This document shows, in pieces, positions 22,918-34,333 of a DNA stretch of 64,000 bases. The notes under the pieces are model-generated. The model was not told where the DNA came from. It ran no database searches and worked only from the letters and a program-made list of their open reading frames with translations. The translations under genes were made by a program, and so were the position numbers. Source of the DNA: Forficula auricularia (lineage: Eukaryota; Arthropoda; Insecta; Dermaptera; Forficulidae); assembly GCA_024734495.1 (NCBI GenBank), contig JALMQS010000816.1:4099190-4163189 (forward strand), written 5' to 3'. Numbering within the stretch: position 1 is the first letter of the stretch; each line of letters starts with the position of its first letter.

Positions 22918-23204
22918 ACCTATTTTAGTTACCTTTGCTATTTAGTCTTTTGTCCAATTCAATGGTATGAAATAATTTCAGATAATATTTGATCGTAGCA
23001 TTTAATCATAAATTGGACACATTCTTGAGGAGATTTTAACGCTGGGACTTAAAATGTCAGATGAGGGCATGGGCGGCTGAACAATATTTTTCAGGGGTGG
23101 GGGAAGGAAAAACTTTTTAATGTTTCAATAAAAATAACCTATTAGCTTTATAAAAGGAAATCAATGAGGTTGTCCTCTACTTGATGCAAATAAACATATA
23201 GATA

Positions 23205-24140
23205 TCTATTTATATAAAATTAAGGTTTTGTCTGTACATTGCTCCAAATCACGCCAAATTTTGGTTGCACACGTTTCAAGCAAAGTTATGAACGAAAAAC
23301 ACCCTCAACAAAATTCCTGTCTGTATGTCTGTCTGTATATCTGTATGTTTCCGTCGTTTCCGAAAAGTTGCTCACGATTCACGTAAAAACGGCTGAAGGG
23401 ATTATTATGAAATTTCATATTTACATCAGATGTCTTCTAACTTACGTTTTTAGCTATATAACGTTTTGATATTTTGACCCCAGAAGGGGGTTTGGGGGGG
23501 CGCACGAATGAAAATTATCAAATAACTCCTAAACTATTAACTCTACGGCAAATTTTATTATGAGCAAAGTTGTAGGGGATGTGATTTCTGACAACTTTTG
23601 TTTAAAAATATTCCCCCAACAAACCACCCAAAAAAGGGGGGGAGGGTCAAAATATGAAAATTCTTGCTCTTTGACCAAACTCAACCAAATTTTGTATACA
23701 AAATCTGTGGGTCACTAGAAGGCTAGAAATGCAAAAACTAACCACCCAAAATGGGGGGGATCAAAAAATGAAAATTCTTACCCTTAGAGCCAACTTAACC
23801 AAATTTTGTATACATAATCTGTGGGTCACTAGAAGGCTAGAAATGAAAAATCTGGGTGCGGGGGTGGAGTGATGGTGCGGGGTGGGGTTCGGGGGTGCAG
23901 GATGGAGTGGAGGGTTTAGGTGAGGGTCCAGATGCGTAGTGGGGTGGTGCGAGGTGGGGTCTGGGGTGGGTGGGTGCGGGGTGGTGGTGTGGGTGCAACT
24001 GTGGGTCCCGGACCCGGGCATGACACTTTTTTTAGGGTGTATGTTTGATAAAATAGGACACAGGGCGATCAACTTTTTACACTTCATAAAAAACACAAAC
24101 CTATTCCATAATATTAATAGAGATTTTGGGTCCCGGGCCC
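23205..24140 (+). mobile_element. Helitron-like element with G-rich tract
   Basis: Starts TCTATTTATATAAAATTAAG, then GGTTTTGTCTGTACATTGCT. A TC start beside TATATAAAATTAAGG suits a Helitron 5' end, though the 3' end is not defined. The bodies at 62000-63130 and 61130-61480 match in reverse orientation. Inside, 23850-24010 is a G-rich, degenerate GGGGTGGTGCGGGTGG-type tract. The frames at 23761-24154 on both strands are products of it. Confidence 0.6.
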
Positions 24141-24493
24141 GAAATTTCACGTGAGACCATGAAAAAGGTCATTGAACAGACGACGAGGACAGTCTCGTTG
24201 ATTTCCCTTTATGAATCAACAACTCTACTACTCTCGGCAAAAGAAAAACTTTTTCAATTAAGAAAATTTAATTCTTGTGGCTATCAGTACTTTAATAAGT
24301 CTCTAAATTAGCAGTATTGGATGTAGTATTAAAGAAGAAAGATCGTTTTACATTATTCTACTTAGAAGGGATCGAACCATATTTTTACATTGTAAGTGAG
24401 AAACCAATGATTTCCTTGTCTTATAGTAATCAAAGTTTGCTTCAAAATAATGATAATAAGACTAGTTATATAACTGGACAAAGGCTCAGTTAA

Positions 24494-24811
24494 GGGGCCG
24501 TCCATAAATTACGTCACACGAATTTCAAGATTTTTAGACCCCCTCCCCTGTGTCACATACTGTCACATATTCATTGAGCCCCCCTGTATTGTGACGTCAC
24601 TTTTATAATCTGTAATTTAATAATTGTAGAAATATTTTTATAAATTAAACTCAAATAAAAGGATTTAATATATATTAAGTTTAATTTATAAAAAAATTTA
24701 ATTTGACTTTGTCACAATTTTTAAGATCCCCGGTCCCCCGAGCCACCTTTTATACAAATCTGAAATGCCCCCCCCCCCCCTTACTGTGTGGCGTAATTTA
24801 TGTACGGCCCC
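24494..24811. mobile_element. PIF/Harbinger-like MITE
   Basis: Inverted ends GGGGCCGTCCATAAATTACG and, on the complement of the right, GGGGCCGTACATAAATTACG. TAA lies on both sides (24491-24493 and 24812-24814), fitting the 3-bp TWA target of PIF/Harbinger. Interior has a poly-C run and no coding sequence. Confidence 0.75.
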
Positions 24812-24814
24812 TAA

Positions 24815-25740
24815 CCTTAAATCGGAGTGAGTGCTCATCTGTGCTCATATTTGAAAACGGTGGCAGAATAAGCCGATCGGAACGTGGAACGTTATATTGT
24901 ATTATTTGTTCGTGTGCAATAAATGATTATGGTTAATTAATTATGTGAGATTTAAACAAAATTTCAATTCTTATTAAATTTTAATCACAAAAATACAAGC
25001 TTAGTTAATTGGAATATTATCTCTTCGTCTTCTAATTTCAATAAGATCACTTTGTAAATACTACAATTTAAAACCCCATGATTGCTTATATGAGTAGGTA
25101 CTGAACAAGTTTTCAAGAAAAAGTGAAACAAAAGTGATTGGTCTGTCTGTAATCACGATAACTCAATATCAGTAAAATTAAAGTTAAAACTTAAGCTATA
25201 TGTATCATCTTTTGTTCAAATGGGTCAACTAAATATACCCCTTTACTTCTGATCTTTTTAGTTTTTTTTTTATTTTTCTTAAGAACAGTAGTAACTAGGT
25301 TTTTTAAATTTGTTTATTTATCACGAATCGCACGTTCTTTCATATATATAAAATTGTTTTTTTATAATTTATTTTTTCAGAGAGCCCCCCATTTTGAACC
25401 CATTAATAATATCTATTTTTAAATATGAGACTCTTCTATTGTAAATATCACTTTCTTCGATTTTCGATTGAAAATCTTATTATTTTAAATTATTTTTAAA
25501 AACCTCAGTCCTCCTTTGGGTCACAATCAATTTCACAAAGTGAGTCATTTTTATAAATGAATTATTTGAATTGATATGACTTTTGATTATAATATTAATA
25601 CATACTACAATTATATGTGTCTATTTTAATTTTCAATCTCGAGCTAAAAATTTTATTGTTTACGAAAAAAAGCAATAAAATAATTTTGATTGGTTAAGGG
25701 GAATAAAAAATCCACTGGCTGTGGATTTTAGCCGGCCATG
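24815..25740. other. AT-rich interval without a gene
   Basis: Weak traces of the TACTTTACCATAC family interior near 25360-25660; otherwise nothing recognised. Confidence 0.45.
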
Positions 25741-25744
25741 TATA

Positions 25745-26125
25745 AATGCAGTAAAAACTCGTTTTGTTAGTAAGAACGGGTTTTTACTAGTTAAAACGCG
25801 TTTCACTGAATACCTTTGTGGCAACTGGAATTTACTGATGTTGGTTGAGTTTGTTTCAAAGGTCTAGAATCTTCATTTTTGACCTTCCACCTCATTTTGG
25901 GTGTATTATTTTCAAAATAATGTCAAAAATTACATCTTCTACAACTTTTCTCTCTAATTTTTGACATTTTCGTTTAAAAATTTTTGAAAATAAACACCCA
26001 AAATGAGGTGGAAGGTCATAAATGAAGATTCTAGACCTTTGAAACAAACTCAACCAACATCAGTAAATTCCAGTTGCCACAAAGGTATTCAGTTCTTACT
26101 AAAAAACGGGTTTTTACTTCAACAT
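25745..26125. mobile_element. Fold-back element with AAAACGGGTTTTTAC ends, copy 1
   Basis: The arms (about 25745-25915 and 25985-26125) are complements. Ends hold small nested hairpins (AGTAAGAACGGGTTTTTACT). The copy at 51450-51885 matches throughout. The inner TTGACATTTTCGTTTAAAA block also appears near 61140-61190. Confidence 0.7.
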
Positions 26126-26129
26126 ATAT

Positions 26130-26630
26130 ATATAAAAACGAAAACACTAATTGAGCGAAATAACTCAAAAAGACCACAATACGAAATTCGTGTCGTAGCT
26201 CTCATGATATTTGACCACTATTCGTGGTGGTTATTAAGAAAAGCCACAACGCGTTCTGAATGTTAGCTGATGCAAACACGATACGACGTACAGGTTATAA
26301 CTTGTCAACGGGAGCATTGCAAGCACCCGTCAGTTTGTGTTCATTCTTGAATGCCATTTCAGAGTGTGAATATCTGTGCGCTAATCATGACTAGTAAAAT
26401 GAAAATATTTTATTTTAAATTAAGTAGAAAGTTCCTGTGAATCAATTGTAGTAGACTGATGAAGAGTGCAATATCCTCCTCTTAAACGAAATGATATCTT
26501 AAAAAATGTATTGAGGCCTTTTTGAGTTAGCCACAACGTGTTCTGGCTATTTTTACAAGTGCCATAACACGAATAACGCGTTGTGGCTGTTTTAAAGAGG
26601 CCACAACTCGTTTTTTATATATATGTATAT
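26130..26630. other. Unassigned interval with repeated GCCACAACGCGTT blocks
   Basis: GCCACAACGCGTTCTG (about 26243) recurs as GCCACAACGTGTTCTGGC (about 26531) and, in variants, at 26579 and 26599. The blocks could be a decayed repeat or clustered binding sites; no gene is visible. Confidence 0.35.
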
Positions 26631-27289
26631 TAGGGTGGTCCTTATTTTGGGTATTTTCGAATTTTTATGCTCCCGAGGTTCATATGGTTTGAAATGAATA
26701 AAAAAAAAATATCCTCCAAGTTTCAAGTCTCTATCCTAAATTTTAACCTGTGCCCCACAGCGATGCAAGCTCCCATCTCAAATAACATAGGGTTTTTGGT
26801 ATTGAACGATCAATTTTTTATTCCGGCCAAAGTAATGGATCAAAAAATTTGAAACGCTGTTGGCTTTATCCTTATAATAGTAGTTATCCCTCAGAAATTT
26901 TACAGATTTTTAGCTATTAAAATTTTGGAGTCTATATCTTACTAACTCTAAGATATAGCAGTATTTTATCTAATTGTAACTCCAAAATTATAATAGCTAA
27001 TAATTTGTAAAAATTCTGAAGGATTAGCTACTATTATAAAGATAAAATCTACAGAAGTTTCAAATTTTTTGAACAATTATTTTACAGGCAGAAATAAAAA
27101 AATTGATCGTTTAATACTAAAAACATCATGTTATTTAGATGTGTAACAATTACATTGCTGTGGGGCACTGAGTTAAAATTGAGATAGAGACTTGAAACTT
27201 GGGGGATATTGAACTTTTAACTCATTTCGAGTCATGTGAGGATGGGACAACATAAAAATTCGAAAATACTCAAAATAAGGACCACTCTA
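26631..27289. mobile_element. Palindromic element with perfect 8-bp target duplication
   Basis: Ends TAGGGTGGTCCTTATTTTGG and its near-exact complement, with inverted similarity continuing about 40 bases and weaker matches to the middle. ATGTATAT flanks both sides (26623-26630 and 27290-27297). The 8-bp duplication suits hAT or a related superfamily, but no transposase remains. Confidence 0.75.
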
Positions 27290-27362
27290 ATGTATATATT
27301 GGTTTATTTAAACCAATCAGAAGGGACGCAATCAAAGATTTCTCCTTATGTGTTTGGTGATT

Positions 27363-27672
27363 TTGGCACCGACTTCAAAAAAGGAGGAGGTTCTCAATTC
27401 GACTGATTTTTTTGTGTCTATGTTACCTGATATCTTCGCCAATTGTGAACCGATTTTGATGATTTTTTTGCATTGGGTTCAGTCTAGTTTCCGATTGGTC
27501 CTGTTTTTTTTCATTGGTATTGGACCTTTTTTGCTATGTTTGTTTAGGCATAACTTCTTTGTTTATGAACCGATTTCGATGATTCTTTTTATATTGGAAA
27601 GAGGGTACCTTAGGGGTGGTCCCATATTAATTTGGTCAAGTTCTGATGATATGATCAATGACGAATTAACGT
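27363..27672 (+). mobile_element. ACCGACTTC repeat, front half
   Basis: Opens CACCGACTTCAAAAAAGGAG and follows the family body to about GATATGATCAATG, then breaks off. The 108-codon frame at 27348-27674 coincides with the repeat. It is conserved only as repeat and has no motif I know. Confidence 0.65.
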
Positions 27673-27924
27673 AAATATCCAATTCTTATGAGCAAATAAT
27701 CGAAATTATAATAAATAAAATCTTTTATAAAAAAATCAATCTTAAAACGTTCATTTAAAACCCGCAAACGTTTCTAGAGAATTTCTATATTTATGAATTG
27801 AATTTTATTATCATTTTTCTGATTCATTCGCCCGACCCTTTCTCTTACGAGATGCATGCAAGGTATTATATTAAGTCACTATTAATAACATCACTAAAAA
27901 GAGAAAAATAAAAATAATTTTTAT

Positions 27925-28330
27925 AAAAAAAATAAAACCGACTTCAAAAAAATTAAATGCAACAAATAAAATAATAAAACTCAAAAATAAAATAAAATAC
28001 ACTAAAAGGTATAAAATAATTATCTAATTTAGTTACAACTAAACGACGAAATATTTACATGAAATCACTTTTTGAAGTCGGTGCTAAACAAACTATATAA
28101 GCGAGCTTACCCGCCAAACGTACTAAGTAAGATCCGTCGAGTACGATTCATAAAATATATATGTTTAGCACCGACTTCAAAAAGTGATTTCATGTAAATA
28201 TTTCGTCGTTTAGTTGTAACTAAATTAGATAATTATTTTATACCTTTTAGTGTATTTTATTTTATTTTTGAGTTTTATTATTTTATTTGTTGCATTTAAT
28301 TTTTTTGAAGTCGATTTTATTTTTTTTATA
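27925..28330. mobile_element. ACCGACTTC repeat, near-perfect palindrome half
   Basis: The arms (about 27925-28091 and 28162-28330) are almost identical complements, including an internal AATAATAAAACTCAAAAATA segment. The loop contains CCGCCAAACGTACTAAGTAA. This is the best-matched long hairpin of the family, suggesting recent formation or homogenisation. Confidence 0.75.
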
Positions 28331-28954
28331 TAAAAATTAGAAAAATGTATCTTTAACAGCACTGCTCATCTAAAAACATTCGTTTTTCTATTTGTTGTGT
28401 AATAGATATAAAAAATAGTGAAAAGCGAAGCGTTTGATAATTTCATCTTTCATTTAAAAAATAAATAAAAATAAAAAGCGATAATTAATGATAGTATTAA
28501 GAATCAAAATATTGTGACTCAAAATATCATAACATTGTGAATCAACTAAAATATATCATTTGAATCATCGTAAAGTATATAACCAGAATTCAGTTTGAAA
28601 CTTTATTTCCACTAGGATCTAATGAAATTTACGTCGTAAAGAAGACGGGAAAGTGAGACAGAGTGCGGTGTAGGCATGAGTGCAAGCGAGACAGAGAGAG
28701 CATCATTCGTTTCTTGTGGGCCAATCATAGACTTGAATGACATATCGATCCCAGGATGATCCCAACTCTTCCAACTAGAAAGCAAACATTCAGATGTGAA
28801 ATAAAAAAAAATAAAAAAAAGACCAAGGCTCCAATCGGGGAAAGGAGTGGAGGAATTCTCTTTGTTCATCAGAGGTTAATTCTTGATCAACAATTCGGTT
28901 GCCTTTGGAAAGCGGATGCTTGAATTTCAATCCAAATAATCGAATAGCTGTTTA
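28331..28954. other. Unassigned interval
   Basis: A GC-richer patch (28610-28870) holds an 85-codon minus frame without recognised motif. It could be an untranslated or regulatory remnant. Confidence 0.35.
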
Positions 28955-29105
28955 AATTTGATTTCTAAGATTTGGGATCAATCAACCTTTCTCATTTTCT
29001 ACAAGGATTTAAGAAAAATTCTATTTGGTACGCTCGGTGTGCGAAATCCCGCCGGGTTGGTGCTGTATTTATAAAAATTTTCAAATTGTTTTTTTTTGGG
29101 GGGGG
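28955..29105 (+). repeat. Short repeat with CGCTCGGTG block, copy 2
   Basis: Matches 18870-19030 (ATTTTCTACAAGGATTTAAG, CGCTCGGTGTGCGAAATCCC). The small frame at 28972-29154 is repeat sequence. Confidence 0.55.
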
Positions 29106-29208
29106 TATTTACGTAGTTCAAAAAGTGGTTTTATGTAATAATTTCATCGTTTAGTTGTGACTAAATAAGATCATTATTTTATACCTTTTAATGCATTTTA
29201 TTTGATTT

Positions 29209-29707
29209 TTAACCGACTTCAAAAAAGAAGGAGGTTCTCTATTCGACTGAATTTTTTTTTTTTTTTTTTGTACCTATGTTACCTCATATCTCCGCCAATT
29301 GTGAACCGATTTTGAAATTTTTTTTGCATTGGGTTCAGTTAACCTTCCGATTGGTCCCATTTTTTCATTGGTATTGGACCTTTTTTTCTATGTTTGTTTA
29401 GGCATAACTTCTTTGTTTATGAACCGATTTCGATGATTCTTTTTATTGGAATGGGGGTATCTTAGGGATGGTGCCATATTAATTTGGTCAAGTTCTGATG
29501 ATATGATCACTATTAATAACATCTCTAAAAAGAGAAAAATAAAAATAATTTTTAATAAAAAAATAAAACGGACTTCAAAAAAATTAAATGCAACAAATAA
29601 AATACACTCAAAGGTATAAAATAATTATTAACTTATTTAGTTACAACTAAACTACCAAATATTAACATGAAAATGTCGGTGCCAAACATATACCTTTTAT
29701 GAATCGC
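29209..29707 (+). mobile_element. ACCGACTTC repeat, broken copy
   Basis: Complete front half, then only the left arm of the palindrome half, cut at about 29707 where the next repeat begins. Confidence 0.65.
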
Positions 29708-29830
29708 ATTGGGGATTTAAGAAAAATTCTATTTGGTACGCTCGGTGAGCGAAATCCCGCCGGGCTGGTGCTGTATTTATAAAAATTTTCAAATTGTTTT
29801 CTTTGGTATTTACGTAGTTCAAAAAGTGGT
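29708..29830 (+). repeat. Short repeat with CGCTCGGTGAGCG hairpin, copy 3
   Basis: Same blocks as 18870-19030. Together with copy 2 it brackets the ACCGACTTC repeat at 29209-29707, and the sequence after both (TTACGTAGTTCAAAAAGTGG) is also shared, so this may be one unit duplicated around an insertion. Confidence 0.55.
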
Positions 29831-30229
29831 TTTATGTAATAATTTCATCGTTTACTTGTAACTAAATAAGATAATTATTTTATACCTTTTAGTGCATTTT
29901 ATTTGATTTTTGAGTTCTTGTTATCAAATTGGTTTTTTATTTTTCTAAAAATTATCATAATACAATAGTCAATCCTGCCTTATGACCTTATGAGGTTTAA
30001 GCCTTCTTAATTCAATATCATTAAAAATAATAATACTATAGGTTCTTAATTGTATACGATTCGATATATTTATCTTATAAAATAAATTGATTGAAATATT
30101 CATAAAGAGAAAATCAATGAGATTGTCCTCTGATTGATACAAATAAACATATACATATAATATACATACCCCCCCTCCTCTCCCCACTATCTGTAAAATT
30201 TGCCTAGAACGTACCAATTCTTAAAAAGG

Positions 30230-30530
30230 TCTTCTCTGATGAAAAACTAATATTTGTTAGAATAATATATTCGGAGTAACTTGAAAAAAAATTGAAATGA
30301 TTTACCTCATAGTTTTGATAAAAAATAAAAAAACACATATTTGGGCGATTATTTTTAGTGGAGGGGATATAAAAGAACAATCGCTTGGAAACGATCCATT
30401 CATAAAGAGGATATAGTAGTGTGAGAAGTACAGTCAGGTTAAAAAACATAACCTAAAATTTTAGTACCGTTCATATTTATAGAGTGGTTATGGGGCTAAA
30501 ACTTTTTGTCTGGATTGTCGCGAAAGAGCT
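30230..30530 (-). repeat. Dispersed repeat, inverted partner of 3870-4215
   Basis: Reverse complement of the 3870-4215 segment with small gaps. The frames on the minus strand here are repeat-derived. Confidence 0.55.
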
Positions 30531-31199
30531 ACGTTAGATAGAATTAGGCTATAGATAAATCTTGGTTGGTTATATATTATGATACAAGAGAAAGGCTTAT
30601 TACACGAGAGGTTATTAGATTCAATTGTAACGCCCTAATTGGCAATTTCTTGTACAGTTTTATGATATTAGATCCAAAGGTCTGGAGATTTCTAATAGAA
30701 AAATATTGAAATAGAACAGATTATTTCGAATACATCATGCTAGCAAGACAGCCATTCAACTAACCTAGGACAGTGCATCTTGAACTTTTTGAAGTTGCGT
30801 CCCTCAAGTAAATATCTCACGGCCTCCCTTTTTTTTAAAAATTCAGATTGGATAAAAAACTATTTATAATTTTGAATTTCGTATATGCATACACTTACTA
30901 GTTATAAGCGGTTGCAAATATATTATAATTTCAACATTTCAATACATTATTGAAATTTTATAATTATAATCCAAGTATTCAAACTTATTTAACAATAATA
31001 ATTTATTTGTAACATTTGCGACCTGGGGGGTCGCAGCCCCCTACTTTAAGAAGCATTGAGCTAGGACACAATTTTGGATTTTTCAATCCCAAAATTTCAG
31101 ATAAAGAACAGAATCTAGAAAATTTAGAATGGTCGAAATTTTAAAAAAACAAAAATTTAATTATGATGTTGATTATTATTAAATATAATTTATTTGTTA

Positions 31200-31250
31200 G
31201 AGACTATTGTTTCGAAGGTTCGACCTTCATCATCAGTCTTTTTAAAAAGA
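31200..31250 (-). ncRNA. Hammerhead-ribozyme-like motif, minimal stem III
   Basis: Minus strand: AGA, CUGAUGA (31230-31236), stem II GAAGGU-type hairpin, GAAA (31210-31213), C AAUA GUC, then UCU pairing AGA. Stem III is two pairs with a four-base loop. Neighbouring sequence (31265-31350) matches 49265-49345, so this belongs to a larger repeat. Confidence 0.45.
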
Positions 31251-31354
31251 AATATTCCATCTGTTATTATTTCTCAAGGGTTCAAATACCCAATTCGATG
31301 TAAGTAAATTAGTTTTCTTATAATACTAAGCTGTGGTCACTCTATAAGCAAATG

Positions 31355-31910
31355 CCGCAATGCATTCAAGATTATTTTAATCTGCCCGTGCCTATTTGTC
31401 TGTGTTGGTATGGATTAACAAGATAAGTATTTTTTTGATGACCTCTGTACTAGATAATTCTAATTTAAATCTTTTACACAAATGATTGTTTCTTCTGTTA
31501 TTAGAATTCAAGGAAAAATACAAAACTGGAATTCCCAATAATATTTTCTAGAAAAACCAATTAATTCCGATGGGATACACATAACAAACCAGCACTGTAA
31601 TAAGTCAAGAGCATAATGTGTGTAACTAATCGGCCAACAACTACTCGTACCACTTGTTGCTTAACCTACTCTTCAAGATGGTATTTTCGTAGGAAACTAA
31701 GTATAAAATAAAAGAGAAAAATAAAATACGAATGAAAAAAAAGAAAATAAGAGAAAGTGGTGTGAATTTGTCTTGGAAATCAAATAAATCGCTCATAAAC
31801 CTCGTTATCCCGAATTTTTAAAAAAATCAAATTTTTGTTCTTTGGAATAAAAGGATGCACTAGAAATTAATTTATTAAAAAATCAGAGGCCAAACATTAT
31901 TTGATCATAA
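31355..31910. other. Unassigned AT-rich interval
   Basis: No coding sequence or repeat recognised. Confidence 0.45.
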
Positions 31911-31918
31911 CTCATAAT

Positions 31919-33222
31919 TAGAGACCGGATTCCCATCGAATTGCATATTTTGTTTGCCGCCACGTACGACCCAGGAGATCAATTATCTATCCGAATCATG
32001 CATCTAGGATACTCTGGGTTAAATTTTATATTGCATATTTTTGCATATTTGAGTAATATTACATACAATTTCATATTTGGAGGATATTGCATAAAATTAC
32101 ATATTTCGCGCCAAATACAGAGGTTTTAAAAGTTATTTTTCCTAGAAAGAATGAAAAAAAGAAGAAATAAAACAGTGGGACACCAATTTAAATTCGAAGA
32201 AAACAAAAATAGGCCTCAACGACAAGAGTGTAGTGTTGAACGGATTACAAAGGATGTAAACATAGCTAAAAAACAACAATCCACTTATTTTTCTTATTAT
32301 TCAGTTGTATTTTGACTTGACTAGATACTATACTCTAATCGAAAATGGCGAAAAGTTTGCAATCTTTTTGTTTCAAAATAAAAGTGGTGGTTTTAATTTC
32401 CTTTAAATTCGCCCCCATTACGTCTGTGGATGTGGACCACTCTTTTTCATCGTATAAATCAATTTTAAGTGACGGTAGACATAATATCCTGAAGATAATT
32501 TAAAAAATACGTAAACATAAATTATTTACATTACAATCAAATTTTAATTATTTTTGAGATCCTTTGTTAATTATTTCTTTATTATTATTATTATTATTTT
32601 TTAATGGCCTTCGGGAACTATAGCCCATTTTGGCCAATGAGTATTCGTGGGTGTGTGTGAAAGTGTGTGTAAATTAGTATAGTGAACAGATTATAGCCGG
32701 ACAAATATTTTCATTATTTTATTAGTTTATTATTTGTATGTCAATAAGAAAAGCTTGTTAATATAAAAAAATAAAAGCAATACAATACAATCGTGTCTAT
32801 TAAATAAAACTACGTCCCCCACGTATTTTTTCGATCACATTTTTTGAAACATTATTATATTTATTATGTTGATTTTATTCAAAGGCACATATTATTTCTT
32901 TGAGTTTAAAGATTTTTTAATATATTAAATATAATGAGAATTTTGTGAAATTTTTTACGAAATAAAAGTAGATATTTAACACTTCGGTGTCTATAGCTTA
33001 CTTTATCATTTTATTTCTTTCATAGCACTCCTTCAAAATATATAGTCTTTTTGTCTTCAATTTTAATTTTTTAGTGTATAAAAAATTTATTTCGCCAATT
33101 TTTACTGCATATATTTGCATATTTCAACGTATTCTGCATATTACTTGTATATTTCAGCCTTTTTAACTGCATATTTTATAGCATATTTGGGCAGTTTTTA
33201 CTGCATAAAAATCCGGTCTCTA
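31919..33222. mobile_element. hAT-like GAGACCGG element, full copy
   Basis: Ends TAGAGACCGGATTCCCAT and, on the complement of the right, TAGAGACCGGATTTTTATGC. Flanks CTCATAAT (31911-31918) and CTCATAAC (33223-33230) differ at one base. The interior is rich in TGCATATTT units near both ends and contains ATT and GT microsatellites; no transposase. The target resembles that of the copy at 58810 (CTTATAAC), hinting at site preference. Confidence 0.85.
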
Positions 33223-33239
33223 CTCATAACTAATGGCTG

Positions 33240-34330
33240 AAATGCTACTCGTTTATTATTAACTTGAATCATACTAATTATGAAGTTTATTTATAATCCT
33301 GTAAAAAAATTTCTGCAGCACTTACGAGGTTTTTAATTTCAAAAGTGATAAATCGATAATTAAAATTTAGAAAGGTATACAAAAATTTAAAACACACATT
33401 TAAGCTTCAACAGCCTGATCTAAATAAAAACTGACCAACTTGATTGTGGAAGCTGACGGACCTGTTAAAATTACCAATTCACCTATATTTGCAGTGAGCT
33501 TACCGAGGGAGCGAGATGTTTCCACTTTTGGATCCAATTTATTTAAAAAATATATTAATAATGTTGAAAATTGTAGATTCGTAATGAAAAAAAGGCAATT
33601 TTCGAAGATTAAATTGAAATTTAAAACTTGTTACAAACAACAACAGCTACTGGAAATCAGAAAATAAAATCCACATTATATATAAACTCAGAGCAAAGGG
33701 TGTTGAATTCGAATCTTATTAAATCCGTAGATAAACAGAGAATCTCGTTATATCATTCAATACTTCCAAAATATAATTTGAGTTCGTCGCCATATAACCA
33801 AAGAAAATAATTTTATTAGATACTCTAGAAAAACAAATTCCCATTAGTGACAGACATTTTAAATAATTGCCAAATAAATAAATATGATGTTCATTGGAGA
33901 CATAAAAGAAATAATGAAGTGTTTTCTATTTGTAAAATGTGAGGCTCACTAAACAAGATCATAACGTTTTTCATTAAAAAGCATTGTTTTCTAGAACTTT
34001 CGCCTTTATGAGCAATAAACATGGAATTACATTTTCTCGATAACAAACCACGTCATAGATATAAATTTCACATTACTAATTGTAACATAATAGAGTGTAA
34101 CAAAAACTTTTATTAGCAATCAAGTTTTGGCACATTCTTCAGAAGTTAGACATTTCTTTTCTTTTTTTTTATTGCAAATTTTTATTATTCTTTACTACAT
34201 ACTTTTAAAGAAACTTGTATTTTCACACAACGAAAACGAATAGAGAGTAGAAAATAAGAAATAAGAAATTAGAAATTTAGATTTTTACAGATGTTCAGGT
34301 TTTAAAGGCGAAGGTCGCCCCTAGATTAAA
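33240..34330. other. Unassigned interval with two weak open frames
   Basis: The frame 33440-33667 (plus, 75 codons) opens with a balanced composition (EADGPVKITNSPIFAVSLPR) then turns Lys/Phe-rich. The frame 33628-33810 overlaps it. I recognise neither and see no partner in the window; a decayed coding remnant is possible. Confidence 0.25.
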
Positions 34331-34333
34331 ATA

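Noticed and set aside
27348..27674. 108-codon plus frame, similar to the frame at 2455-2706 minus
   Set aside because: Both are the same ACCGACTTC repeat. The shared peptide reflects the repeat, with no start context or known domain.
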